The notes under the pieces: model-generated
Database searches by the model: none
Told to the model about the DNA's origin: nothing
What the model saw: only the letters and a program-made list of their open reading frames with translations
Source of the DNA: Blautia sp.
Lineage (GTDB): Bacteria > Bacillota > Clostridia > Lachnospirales > Lachnospiraceae
Assembly (NCBI GenBank): GCA_021772055.1
Contig: JAETNR010000008.1
Span: forward strand, 46,926 to 110,925
Reading direction: 5' to 3'
Length of the DNA: 64,000 bases
Program-made: the position numbers and the translations under genes
Shown here: piece by piece, positions 8,722-16,860 of the stretch
Position numbering within the stretch: the stretch's first letter is position 1
Layout of the letters: each line of letters opens with the position of its first letter

Positions 8722-9652
8722 AGAAAAAAGTTCCTTTCAGCAGTTTTTCCGTTTCTTCTATAAGGTCCAGGATCAGATCTTTACAGGTCTTTTTTTCTTT
8801 TATAAGCCCTGCGCACTGACCGGACATAACACTTCCATTTTTTACATCGCCCTCGACCACTGCCTTGCGAAGCCCGCCTAAGGTCAAAAGTTCCAGTTCT
8901 TCAAAAGATGCCCCTTCTGCCTCCTTTTTCAGATACTCTCCGGTCATTTTATTACGCAGCGCACGTACCGGATGGCCGGTACTCCTGCCGGTTACTCTGG
9001 TATCAATATCTCTGGCTTTGAGCACCATTTCTTTATAATTTTCATGCACTCTGCTCTCTTCGGCAGCAATAAACCGGGTTCCCATCTGAACTCCCGCAGC
9101 GCCCAGCATAAAGGCTGCTGCGATTCCTCTTCCATCTGCAATGCCTCCGGCAGCGATCACAGGAATCCTTACCGCATCTGCCACCTGAGGAACCAGAACC
9201 ATTGTGGTTGTTTCCCCGATATGGCCGCCGGACTCGCAGCCTTCTGCGATCACAGCATCCGCTCCGCAGCGTTCCATGCGCTTTGCAAGGGCTACCGATG
9301 CTACAACGGGGATGACCTTAATCCCTGCCGCTTTCCACATTTCCATGTATTTTTCCGGGCTTCCGGCGCCTGTGGTAATCACCTTCACCCCTTCCTCTGC
9401 GGCTGCTTTTGCCACCTCATCTGCATAGGGACTCATAAGCATAATATTGACTCCAAAGGGCTTTTCCGTCATTTTTTTTGCTTCCCGGATCTGCTCGCGG
9501 ACCCACTCTGCCGGTGCATTTGCAGCACCGATAATGCCAAGGCCTCCTGCCTGCGATACGGCTGCTGCCAGATGGTATTCCGCCACCCAAGCCATACCGC
9601 CCTGGATGATAGGGTATTCAATTCCAAGCAATTTCGTAAGATCTGTCTTCAT
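8714..9652 (-). CDS. fabK: Enoyl-ACP reductase II (FMN-dependent FabK)
   Basis: Reduces trans-2-enoyl-ACP, the last step of each elongation cycle. The 312-residue TIM-barrel flavoprotein is related to nitronate monooxygenase and starts MKTDLTKLLGIEYPIIQGGMAW. It contains the AEGCESGGHIG and PVIAAGGIADGRGIAAA FMN-binding segments. The cluster has no fabI; FabK flavoproteins are generally insensitive to triclosan-type FabI inhibitors. It lies between acpP and fabD. Confidence 0.95.
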   Translation of the reverse strand: MKTDLTKLLGIEYPIIQGGMAWVAEYHLAAAVSQAGGLGIIGAANAPAEWVREQIREAKKMTEKPFGVNIMLMSPYADEVAKAAAEEGVKVITTGAGSPEKYMEMWKAAGIKVIPVVASVALAKRMERCGADAVIAEGCESGGHIGETTTMVLVPQVADAVRIPVIAAGGIADGRGIAAAFMLGAAGVQMGTRFIAAEESRVHENYKEMVLKARDIDTRVTGRSTGHPVRALRNKMTGEYLKKEAEGASFEELELLTLGGLRKAVVEGDVKNGSVMSGQCAGLIKEKKTCKDLILDLIEETEKLLKGTFFYE

Positions 9653-9676
9653 AAAATGCGTTCCTCCCGACCCGGT

Positions 9677-9901
9677 CTATTGTAATTCCCGGATATATGC
9701 TTCTACATCTGCAAGAGTTTCAAAATTTCCCAGCTCTTCTGTTGGAATCTCTATCCCATATTCCTCTTCCAAATCCATAACCAGTTCAAACAAATCCAGG
9801 GAATCCGCTCTCAGATCCTCCTTAAAGGATGTGTCCGCTGTAATTGTGCTGATGTCTGCACCCAATGCTTCCGCTGTAATCTCTTTGATTCTTTCCAACA
9901 T
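9677..9901 (-). CDS. acpP: Acyl carrier protein
   Basis: Carries acyl chains on a 4'-phosphopantetheine arm. The 74-residue acidic protein has the canonical DSLDLFELVM motif with the modified serine at Ser34. It is a four-helix protein of normal size and lies second in the operon, 62 bases after fabH. Confidence 0.96.
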   Translation of the reverse strand: MLERIKEITAEALGADISTITADTSFKEDLRADSLDLFELVMDLEEEYGIEIPTEELGNFETLADVEAYIRELQ

Positions 9902-9963
9902 AGTTTTCTTCTCCTTTTCTCTGTCAATCTAATATTTTATTTCTATCTTTTCTTCCATCCTGC

Positions 9964-10929
9964 CTACCATTCCATCAGACTGGCACCATAGGACAGCCCT
10001 GCGCCAAAACCGGAAAGAACGATATATTCTCCCCGCCTCAGCATCCCCTTCCGGTTCAGTTCATTCAGCAGTATAGGAATGCTCGCGGAGGAGGTATTTC
10101 CGTATTCTTCCATATTCATGGGAAATTTATCCGGATTGGCTCCCAGTCTTTTCACTACAGAGCGAACGATCCGTTCATTTGCCTGATGAAGAATAAAATA
10201 AGCAATCTGTTCTATATGCATCTCTTCTTTTTTCAGAAGTTCTTCAATAGCCTCCGGCACCCTGGATACCGCAAATCGAAATACCTCCCTGCCGTCCATC
10301 TGCATGTACGTTTCCGGTGCATCTGCCCCTGCTGCATACCTTTTTTGGTTCCTGCAGGCACATGTGAGTACATTGCCCTTTTCCCCTGTGGAATAAGTGA
10401 CCTGCGCATACTTCCCTGTTTCCCCTGCTCTTAACACCACAGCACCTGCTCCATCTCCAAAAAGGATGCAGGTAGAACGATCTTTCCAATTGGTCAGATC
10501 GGATAATATCTCTGCACCAATTACAAGAGCAGTTTGGTAAATTCCCCGGGCAAGGTATGCCTGGGCAGTATTCAGTGCAAACAAAAACCCGGTACAGGCG
10601 GCATTCAGATCAAAGCAGGTGGCATTCAACGCCCCGATTTTCTTCTGCACCTGGCAGGAGACATTCGGCATCAGATCTCCGGGAGACACTGTGGCCGTAA
10701 TGATCAAATCCACCTGTTCCGCCCGTATCCCTCCATTTTGGAGTGCCGTCAAAGCCGCCTCCGCAGCAAGAGATGCTGTTGTCTCTCCATTCTCTGCAAT
10801 ATGCCTTCTTGCCACCCCGGTTCGCTCTCTGACCCATTCATCGCTGGTATCCACCAGCTCCATAAGCTTTTGGTTGTCCCATAGTCCTTTCGGAACACAG
10901 GAACCTGTTCCGCAAATTTTTCCTATCAT
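9964..10929 (-). CDS. fabH: 3-oxoacyl-ACP synthase III (KAS III)
   Basis: Initiates FAS II by condensing acyl-CoA with malonyl-ACP. The 321-residue protein has the catalytic Cys112 (NAACTGF), His248 (ILHQANERI) and Asn278 (GNTSS). It is the first gene of the fab/acc operon. Its start is preceded by a modest AGGAAA ribosome site and by a promoter overlapped by a FabT-type palindrome. Length is normal. Confidence 0.97.
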   Translation of the reverse strand: MIGKICGTGSCVPKGLWDNQKLMELVDTSDEWVRERTGVARRHIAENGETTASLAAEAALTALQNGGIRAEQVDLIITATVSPGDLMPNVSCQVQKKIGALNATCFDLNAACTGFLFALNTAQAYLARGIYQTALVIGAEILSDLTNWKDRSTCILFGDGAGAVVLRAGETGKYAQVTYSTGEKGNVLTCACRNQKRYAAGADAPETYMQMDGREVFRFAVSRVPEAIEELLKKEEMHIEQIAYFILHQANERIVRSVVKRLGANPDKFPMNMEEYGNTSSASIPILLNELNRKGMLRRGEYIVLSGFGAGLSYGASLMEW

Positions 10930-10969
10930 TGTCTTTTTCCTGTTTCATTCTATTATTTTGAATCTAAAG

Positions 10970-11011
10970 TATTTTGATTATCAAAATATATCTTTTTGAA
11001 CAATTTGTCAA
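10970..11011 (-). promoter_or_regulatory. fab operon promoter with FabT-type operator
   Basis: On the minus strand a perfect -35 TTGACA (11006-11011) lies 17 bases from a -10 TATTTT (10983-10988). The -10 is the left edge of a 19-bp palindrome TATTTTGATTATCAAAATA (plus-strand reading, 10970-10988) with 9-base arms around one central base. Its core TTTGATTATCAAA is the known core of the FabT (MarR family) operator of streptococci and lactococci. Repression by an acyl-ACP-dependent FabT-like protein is inferred. No fabT gene lies in the window. Confidence 0.85.
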
Positions 11012-11205
11012 TAGGAATTTAAAAAAAATTTACGTAGAAGGCATGGGTAAAATGCACAAATTGTCATTCCTGTATTTATGCGCTTTTTTCACAAACTTTT
11101 CTAAGCTGCAAACTTTTCTTTTGCAGGCCGAACAAAAAAATAGTAAACTAATAACAGGAAATATATCATTGAGGGTTCCTTTTTTCGCAGAAAGGATGTG
11201 GAAAT

Positions 11206-11664
11206 ATGTTTGCAGCAGGGGATTATATTGTTTACGGAAGCGCAGGTATTTGTCAGGTAATGGGAGTCACCACCATGGATGTGGACGGCTTTCCCAGGGA
11301 TCGTCTGTATTATGTCCTCCGCCCGGACGGGCAGCGGGACGGAAAAATTTTTGCTCCTGTAGACAACAAAAAAACGGTCATGCGAAAGGTTATGACAAAA
11401 ACAGACGCGGAAAGTCTGATCACAGAAATACCGGAAATTGAAACATTGGATATTGCAGACGATAAGCTTCGGGAAGAGAAATACAAAGAATGTCTGCGAA
11501 GCTGCGAATCCAGGGAAATGATCCGGATCATCAAGACGATTTATCTTCGCAAAAAAGAGCGATTTGCCAAAGGGAAAAAAGTAACTGCCACAGATGAACG
11601 CTATCTGAAGCAGGCAGAAGAAAAGCTCTATTCAGAGCTTTCCATGCTCCTTGGGGTACCCTAG
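11206..11664 (+). CDS. CarD-like/TRCF-interaction-domain transcriptional regulator
   Basis: CarD/CdnL-family proteins bind the RNA polymerase beta subunit and stabilise open promoter complexes. The 152-residue product begins MFAAGDYIVYGSAGICQV, the typical Tudor-like RNA-polymerase-interaction start, followed by a basic helical C-terminal domain (KERFAKGKKVTATDERYLKQAE). A GAAAGGATGTGG ribosome site precedes the ATG. It is divergent from the fab operon and shares the 276-bp intergenic region with it. Its target genes cannot be told from sequence. Confidence 0.88.
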   Translation: MFAAGDYIVYGSAGICQVMGVTTMDVDGFPRDRLYYVLRPDGQRDGKIFAPVDNKKTVMRKVMTKTDAESLITEIPEIETLDIADDKLREEKYKECLRSCESREMIRIIKTIYLRKKERFAKGKKVTATDERYLKQAEEKLYSELSMLLGVP

Positions 11665-11720
11665 GACCGAATGGAAACCTATATCGCTGCAAAGATTAAA
11701 AAGAATTGTATTTAAAAGAA

Positions 11721-11748
11721 GCGGAAGGCTATGCCCTCCGCTTTATTT
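11721..11748 (+). terminator. Hairpin, probable terminator after carD-like gene
   Basis: GCGGAAGGC and GCCCTCCGC (one mismatch) around a TAT loop, followed by TTTATTT on the plus strand. A near-identical hairpin stands at 13064-13084. This copy is fused directly to the Rpn relic, so its original position may have been elsewhere. Confidence 0.6.
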
Positions 11749-11896
11749 CCAAGCAGCATATCCGCCAGGATTCCCTTCTGGATGCAACTGTCTGCGGCAG
11801 CTTCCACAGCTTCTTTTAAAGAAAATCCCTTCTTCTGGTTCATCCGGATTTCCTCAATAAACAGGGAATATTGTAAAAATTTTATATCTCCGCATT
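11738..11896 (-). pseudogene. Relic of an Rpn-family nuclease gene
   Basis: About 140 bases (11740-11881) match 13366-13507, inside the full Rpn gene, with only about three differences. Readable peptide includes QYSLFIEEIRMNQKKGFSLK and the following ADSCIQKGILAD. Both ends switch abruptly to other parts of the intact locus. At 11740 it joins the hairpin through CCTCCGCTTT, present at both 13079 and 13367. At 11872 it joins sequence resembling 14175-14199, through a shared TAAAA-TTT. The fragment is therefore a copy that lost about 280 and 670 bases at short repeats. It cannot be functional. Confidence 0.8.
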
Positions 11897-11902
11897 CATT
11901 AG

Positions 11903-12883
11903 TCAAAATGGTCTTATCTTCCCTGCTAAAGTATACGGAATAATCTCGCCTGGATCTGTCTCCTTATATGCCTGCTCTTCATGCATGTAATTCACAATCT
12001 CCGATGCAGAAAAACTTTTGAATTTGTCAATTACACGATCCAGTATTTCTGCTTCTTCGCCAGAGATGCATGTCATATCAAGAGCTTTATTGGAATAAAA
12101 ATGATAGCTCGCCGCATCATAGCCTTCTTCTTCCCGAATGTTCAGATTTGCCAGACTCATCATACGATAATGTCCAATCGGAAGCGCCCCCATCACTTCG
12201 TGGCGATACACAAGCCCGGTCATGGATCTGTTCCATACCTGAAAAGACAGTGCATCTGCATACCATAGCATTTTCATCAATTTTACTTTATACAGGTTTT
12301 CAACCCGTTCTGCATAATAGGAAATAATACTTTCCAGTTTATCTATATCAAGTGTATGATTGCCATTCCACTCAGAAGGCTGCGAGAATCTCACATACTC
12401 GCTTTCCAAAGCCTGGCGCGTCAAAAATTCTCTCCCGTATAAATCCAGCTTTTCTTCCATACGGGCACGAATCTGTGCTCTTTTCATTCCGGAAAATTTA
12501 TCTTGATTCTTATCCAGAAACTCTATTGCTTTCAAAGGATTGTCTCTGATAATACGCAGCATATTATCATAAGCTTCATCCTGAATAGCCTTACTTTCAT
12601 ATCTGGAGATCGTAGCCTCACCCCATCCCAGCAGCCTTGCCAGATCTACCTGTGAAAGTCCATAGGATTCACGTATTTCTATAATTTCATCAGAAGTCAG
12701 CAAGCCGTGGGCTGTGCGGTAGGCGTTCCGCGCAGCCATCATATTCTCGTTAGTCATACTTCCCGTCTCAAATTCATTTTCTTCTTCCGCACAATTCCTG
12801 CACAGCAGGAATCGTTCCTCATATTCTACCTCCCTTTTTTTCTGTCTCCTATGCATAAGGAAAGTCCATTTTCCTTTCTGCAT
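11903..12883 (-). CDS. MqsA/SocA-like antitoxin: XRE helix-turn-helix plus DUF4065 (Panacea) domain
   Basis: The 326-residue frame has a cysteine pair (LCRNC, half a YgiT-type zinc finger), then an XRE helix-turn-helix (LTSDEIIEIRESYGLSQVDL followed by ARLLGWGEATISRYE) and a C-terminal DUF4065/Panacea-like domain (KLMKMLWYADALSF onward). In known systems such proteins neutralise a co-encoded toxin and repress the operon. The toxin just upstream is broken, so this antitoxin looks orphaned. The start is uncertain: no good ribosome site fits the first ATGs, and the first CxxC of the zinc finger is missing, as if a deletion removed it. A downstream start at MTNENMMAAR (12757) is possible. Confidence 0.75.
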   Translation of the reverse strand: MQKGKWTFLMHRRQKKREVEYEERFLLCRNCAEEENEFETGSMTNENMMAARNAYRTAHGLLTSDEIIEIRESYGLSQVDLARLLGWGEATISRYESKAIQDEAYDNMLRIIRDNPLKAIEFLDKNQDKFSGMKRAQIRARMEEKLDLYGREFLTRQALESEYVRFSQPSEWNGNHTLDIDKLESIISYYAERVENLYKVKLMKMLWYADALSFQVWNRSMTGLVYRHEVMGALPIGHYRMMSLANLNIREEEGYDAASYHFYSNKALDMTCISGEEAEILDRVIDKFKSFSASEIVNYMHEEQAYKETDPGEIIPYTLAGKIRPF

Positions 12884-13056
12884 AGTGAAATGATTTCCTG
12901 ACCAAACACAAACAAAAGCGGTGGAGCATCATCATCTTTATCAAACAATGTTTCTGAATAATTATTTATCGTTAGTTCTTTTAGTCTTTCTACAATATCT
13001 GATATATCGTATTCCAAATCCAACAATGTATACGGGGTAGAAAATTGTTCTTTTCC
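12826..13056 (-). pseudogene. Remnant of the cognate MqsR-like toxin
   Basis: Reading back from the antitoxin, the frame opens after a stop at 13057-13059 and gives FSTPYTLLDLEYDISDIVER, later SETLFDKDDD and PPLLFVFGQEI. This resembles the C-terminal half of small MqsR-family toxins, in which a (Y/W)VFG motif is normally followed by a YIKLKI strand and a CISFH motif. Here the frame passes after VFGQEI into an unrelated basic tail (CIGDRKKGR) and overlaps the antitoxin by 58 bases. No ATG start exists (only TTG at 13024-13026), and the N-terminal half is absent. It is best read as a toxin with both ends deleted. The family assignment comes from remembered motifs and is uncertain. Confidence 0.5.
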
Positions 13057-13063
13057 TTAAGAA

Positions 13064-13090
13064 GCGGAAGGCTGTGCCCTCCGCTTTTTT
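13064..13090 (+). terminator. Hairpin with T tract, duplicate of the one at 11721
   Basis: GCGGAAGGC/GCCCTCCGC arms with a TGT loop and six T on the plus strand. It sits between the Rpn stop codon and the toxin remnant. On the minus strand, the direction of Rpn, it is followed by TTCTTAAGG, so it would be only a weak terminator for that gene. Confidence 0.55.
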
Positions 13091-13094
13091 ATCC

Positions 13095-14030
13095 TTATTT
13101 ATCGCACAATATTTCCTGTATATTTTCCAGGGACAAATTCATAAGTACAGATATTTCTTCTTCACTTTTTCCCTGAAGCCTTAGCCGGAAAACTTCAGCA
13201 CGCTTATTTGCTTCGTCTGCCCGCTGTTTTTCTTTTCGTGTCTTCTCCTGCTCTTCTCTTCGGCCTGCCTCAAGTCCTTTCTCAAGCCCTTCCTGATAGC
13301 TGATCTCTTTTTCATTTGAGATGTGCAGATTCTCATCGTATTCCTGTAAGATCATTTCCGTCACCTCCGCTTTATTTCCAAGCAGTATATCCGCCAGGAT
13401 TCCCTTCTGGATGCAACTGTCTGCGGCAACTTCCACAGCTTCTTTTAAAGAAAATCCCTTCTTCTGGTTCATCCGGATTTCCTCAATAAACAGGGAATAT
13501 TGTAAAAGTTTTGGGCACCTTTTCATGATTCCGTTATTATGTCCGGCATTGATATTTACCATATGGGCGGCAAACTGCGCACTGGATTTCTCCGCTGCAT
13601 CCGCACCCGGCATGCTGTCTGTGAGATATAAGGTGGATTCATCCGGCATCTCCCTTGCTCCATTGTAGAAGATATAATACCTGGGTAATGGCAGCGGAAT
13701 CATTTTACTGGAATAAATATCAAGTTTATTTAATGCCACATACTTCTGAAATGCGGAACTCATATAAAAAAATCCCCGCAACGGCATGTTGGGGTTATAT
13801 GTACTCTGATGTTCATAGATATTCAGGGTCATATCAATGAGAAATGAAAGATCATTCCTCATCCCCATATACACAAAGCTGTCCATGGTATAGATCTCCA
13901 GGGCATCTGTATCTGTATAATCGCTCTCATTAAGCGCATTATACAAAGACAGTAAATCTTCCTTTTTCTCAAAGATCCTGCGAAACAGCCGGTCCTTGTG
14001 TTCTCTGTTTATTCTGATTTCATCCTGCAT
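13095..14030 (-). CDS. Rpn-family recombination-promoting nuclease / PD-(D/E)XK transposase-like protein
   Basis: The protein of about 311 residues has the layout of Rpn/YhgA-like PD-(D/E)XK proteins: a basic N-terminus with KDRLFRRIFEKKEDLLSLYN, the nuclease segment DLSFLIDMTLNIYEHQS (Asp and E-x-Q pattern), a PRYYIFYNG strand, and a Glu/Lys/Arg-rich coiled tail (EAGRREEQEKTRKEKQRADE). Rpn proteins are linked to RecA-independent recombination and are usually multicopy in Lachnospiraceae. The frame opens at 14054, but the ATG at 14028-14030 has the better ribosome site (AAAGGA, 10 bases). A trimmed relic of the same gene lies 1.3 kb away. Confidence 0.85.
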   Translation of the reverse strand: MQDEIRINREHKDRLFRRIFEKKEDLLSLYNALNESDYTDTDALEIYTMDSFVYMGMRNDLSFLIDMTLNIYEHQSTYNPNMPLRGFFYMSSAFQKYVALNKLDIYSSKMIPLPLPRYYIFYNGAREMPDESTLYLTDSMPGADAAEKSSAQFAAHMVNINAGHNNGIMKRCPKLLQYSLFIEEIRMNQKKGFSLKEAVEVAADSCIQKGILADILLGNKAEVTEMILQEYDENLHISNEKEISYQEGLEKGLEAGRREEQEKTRKEKQRADEANKRAEVFRLRLQGKSEEEISVLMNLSLENIQEILCDK

Positions 14031-14305
14031 AGACAATCGTTCCTTTGCAGCCATCCTGCACGATTATCTTTCATACCAATGACTGCATCCTTTCTTTTAT
14101 TATAGTCGATTTAACGATGTTGATGCAATCAGTATATAGGATTTTTCAGGAAATTTTTGTCGAATCCTGCTGGATTATTATAAAAATTTTATATCTCCAC
14201 AGTCACACAATTCATATAATTGTTCATGGCCTTCACGTCACCAAACAGCAAGACCTTTTCGTATAGTGAATTTTATTCCTGCATACAGCATTCATTTCCT
14301 TTCGT
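14031..14305. other. Intergenic stretch between Rpn gene and GH31 terminator
   Basis: AT-rich, without a credible gene. Bases 14175-14199 closely match 11870-11894 (shared TAAAAATTTTATATCTCC), which marks the upstream flank of the Rpn copy that gave rise to the relic. Nothing else is recognised. Confidence 0.6.
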
Positions 14306-14339
14306 TAAAAAAAACGCCTCCAGGAACTAACCTGAAGGC
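14306..14339 (-). terminator. Terminator of the GH31 operon
   Basis: GCCTTCAGG and CCTGGAGGC (minus-strand reading, one mismatch) around a 6-base loop, followed by eight T. It lies just after the GH31 stop codon at 14353. Confidence 0.85.
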
Positions 14340-14352
14340 AATTTTTACCGGC

Positions 14353-16752
14353 TCATCCCAGAGCAGTCAGCTGCTCAAGAAGTGCGCCGAATAAATCCTT
14401 ATTCAAATCCATGGCACTTAATTGTGAGATCACCATAGAAGTACTTTTACCGGAGTTTAAAACCTCATACACTGCGTCCTTGCACATAAAGTCAATTTCT
14501 GCCTGGTTCAGGAAACCAAAACAGTTTTTCAAAGTGGTATTTTCCGGTTTGCAGCGCCTGTTTGCCGCTTTGAATACCAGAAGTTTCCCGACATCCGCAT
14601 CTGAAACTTCCGCTACCACCGCACCGCGCTCTTCTTCGTAGAACGCTTTTGCCGGAATGCTTTCCGTTCCGTCCGATACCATCAGCTCCTCTGCCATTTC
14701 CTTTCCAAATCCATGGAAGTATACATGATAAGTTCGTTTTTCCGGGATCAAAGCAAGGTTTCCTTCTGCAGGATATATGGTAAACACAATCTCCTCCTGC
14801 TCCTCATAAGTCATCCGCGTTTTCACGCAGTCACCCTTTTCATACTCCCGGGATTCGTTATCATCTTCATAGAGTTCAAAGCAGCCGTCCCCACCGGAAT
14901 ATACATGAATGGCAAAGGATTCCGGATTTTTGGAAGCCTGGATTCCTTTGATTTCCTCCGTAAAGGGAATGATCGCCCCTGCTTTTGCAAGCACGGGAAT
15001 ACTTTCCAGAGTGCGGTACATTTCCATGCATCTTCCGCCCCGATAAACTACGCCTGTATAAATATCATGCCACAGCCCTTCCGGAAGCCACACGGTAACC
15101 TTTGCCACATTGAGATCCTGGATCCGCGGATCCGTAACAGGTGCCACAAGAAGCTCCGTGCCAAAGAAAAACTGATTCCTCACCTCATAAGCATTTCGTT
15201 CCTCCGGGTACTCATAATACATAGGAAGTACTATGGGAAGTCCCTGTGCATAGCTCCTGTAATTCATGGTATAGAGATAAGGTATCATTCGGTGACGCAT
15301 CCGCAGTGCCTCACTCATGGCAAGCTCCGCCTCTTTTTTAAAGCGCCAGGGCTCTTTTCCGTTAAACTCACTTCTGGAGCTGTGCAGACGCAGAATAGGA
15401 GAAAACGTGCCAAGCTGCACCCAACGGGCAGTTAATTCATCATTTTTATACCCCATCATGTGGCCTCCGATATCATGGCTCCACCATCCATAGCCCACAT
15501 TGGAAGCCGTGGCTGTAAAATAGGGCTGGAATTTCAGGGATTCCCAGGTGATCAGCGTATCGCCGGAAAAACCAACCGGATATCTGTGACTTCCCGGCCC
15601 TGCATATCTGGAAAAGGTCATGGCTCTTTTTCCGCCTCTTCCATTATCCAGATAATGAAAATGATTCAGGACCCACAGAGGATCCAGGCCTTCTACCTTA
15701 CAATTTCCGCCCTGCTGCCAGTCAATCCACCAGAAGTCCACCCCATCCTCTTCCAGAGGATGATGCAGATATTTAAAATAAGCAGCCATAAATTCCGGAC
15801 TGGCAGCATCAAAATTCACAGGATCCTCGTTTTCATAATCCACGCCCAGGGCTTTTGCCATCTCCACATACATTTCTTCATGGGCTTTTACTCCCTCAGC
15901 CGGATGGACATTCAGCGTCACGTGCAATCCCCGTTCATGAAGCTTTTTCAAAAACTCCGGAGGATCCGGGAACAATTCCCGATTCCAGGTATAACCTGTC
16001 CATCCACTTCCGTATTTCGGGTCAACATCCGTCACATGCCAGTCCATATCTATCACAGCGACAGTGAGCGGAATCTTCCTCTCTTCAAACTGATCCATAA
16101 GCTTAAGATAGGATTCCTCCGAATATGCGTAAAAACGGCTCCACCAGTTTCCAAGAGCATACCTTGGAAGCATGGGTGTTCTTCCTGTAAGAAGATAGAA
16201 ATCCCCAAGAGCCTCTTTGTAATCCAGGCCATACCCCCAGAAGTACAAGTCCTGTACCCCCTTTTTGCGCGGTAAGACCCAGCCGTTTTCCATAAGAATC
16301 TGGGATCTGCCGTCATCCAGAACAGAATAGCCGAACCGGGAAACCACCCCGTGATCCAGCGGAATTTCTCCGTCTGCCATATCCAGCGTTCTGGCTGTTC
16401 CTCCCAGATCATGAACTTCCTCACCATAATGCCAGATACTATGATATGCACTTAAGTTTCCTTTTACCTGGATACTCAGTCCATGGCTGGAAAACTCCTT
16501 TTCATCATATACCAGCTGAATCCGTGAGGTATGAATTTCAATCCCATCTTCTGACCTTAATAACCGATAGGACGTTTCCGGAAAATCTCTAAAAAGCACC
16601 ATCTGGGTGGCACGGTCTTCAAAAATCCCGTCCTCGCTGTATTCCAGACGCACCAGCCCGTCTGTCAGCATGGTAATTCTGTATTTTTTGCCGGCAATGA
16701 TATTTGCCGGTAAAGCTGCAGGTCTTGTTTCCACTTTATAGTTTAATTCCAT
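14353..16752 (-). CDS. GH31 family alpha-glycosidase (alpha-glucosidase/alpha-xylosidase type)
   Basis: The 799-residue retaining glycosidase has an N-terminal beta-sandwich (about 1-190), a TIM barrel and C-terminal beta domains. Asp344 in VDFWWIDWQQGG is the likely nucleophile and Asp398 in GFSGDT the likely acid/base. The WIDWQQGG form differs from the common W(I/L)DMNE and marks a separate GH31 subgroup. About 70 extra C-terminal residues (KNCFGFLNQAEIDFM onward) are not part of the usual fold. No signal peptide is present, so substrate is cleaved inside the cell after ABC import. It is the last gene of the operon with two permeases and a binding protein. Exact substrate (isomaltose-like, xyloside or other alpha-glycoside) cannot be told. 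Confidence 0.9.
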   Translation of the reverse strand: MELNYKVETRPAALPANIIAGKKYRITMLTDGLVRLEYSEDGIFEDRATQMVLFRDFPETSYRLLRSEDGIEIHTSRIQLVYDEKEFSSHGLSIQVKGNLSAYHSIWHYGEEVHDLGGTARTLDMADGEIPLDHGVVSRFGYSVLDDGRSQILMENGWVLPRKKGVQDLYFWGYGLDYKEALGDFYLLTGRTPMLPRYALGNWWSRFYAYSEESYLKLMDQFEERKIPLTVAVIDMDWHVTDVDPKYGSGWTGYTWNRELFPDPPEFLKKLHERGLHVTLNVHPAEGVKAHEEMYVEMAKALGVDYENEDPVNFDAASPEFMAAYFKYLHHPLEEDGVDFWWIDWQQGGNCKVEGLDPLWVLNHFHYLDNGRGGKRAMTFSRYAGPGSHRYPVGFSGDTLITWESLKFQPYFTATASNVGYGWWSHDIGGHMMGYKNDELTARWVQLGTFSPILRLHSSRSEFNGKEPWRFKKEAELAMSEALRMRHRMIPYLYTMNYRSYAQGLPIVLPMYYEYPEERNAYEVRNQFFFGTELLVAPVTDPRIQDLNVAKVTVWLPEGLWHDIYTGVVYRGGRCMEMYRTLESIPVLAKAGAIIPFTEEIKGIQASKNPESFAIHVYSGGDGCFELYEDDNESREYEKGDCVKTRMTYEEQEEIVFTIYPAEGNLALIPEKRTYHVYFHGFGKEMAEELMVSDGTESIPAKAFYEEERGAVVAEVSDADVGKLLVFKAANRRCKPENTTLKNCFGFLNQAEIDFMCKDAVYEVLNSGKSTSMVISQLSAMDLNKDLFGALLEQLTALG

Positions 16753-16860
16753 AAAAATCTCCTCTCTTCGCTGTCAAACTATATTGTCAGAACCCAACGG
16801 ATCCATCTGCCTTACGGGCCAGGAATCCTCTGCTTTGCTGCAGGCAGACTTTAAGTTTCA

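Noticed and set aside
15460..16275. 271-residue plus-strand frame opposite GH31
   Set aside because: Antisense shadow of a certain coding region with biased composition and no ribosome site.
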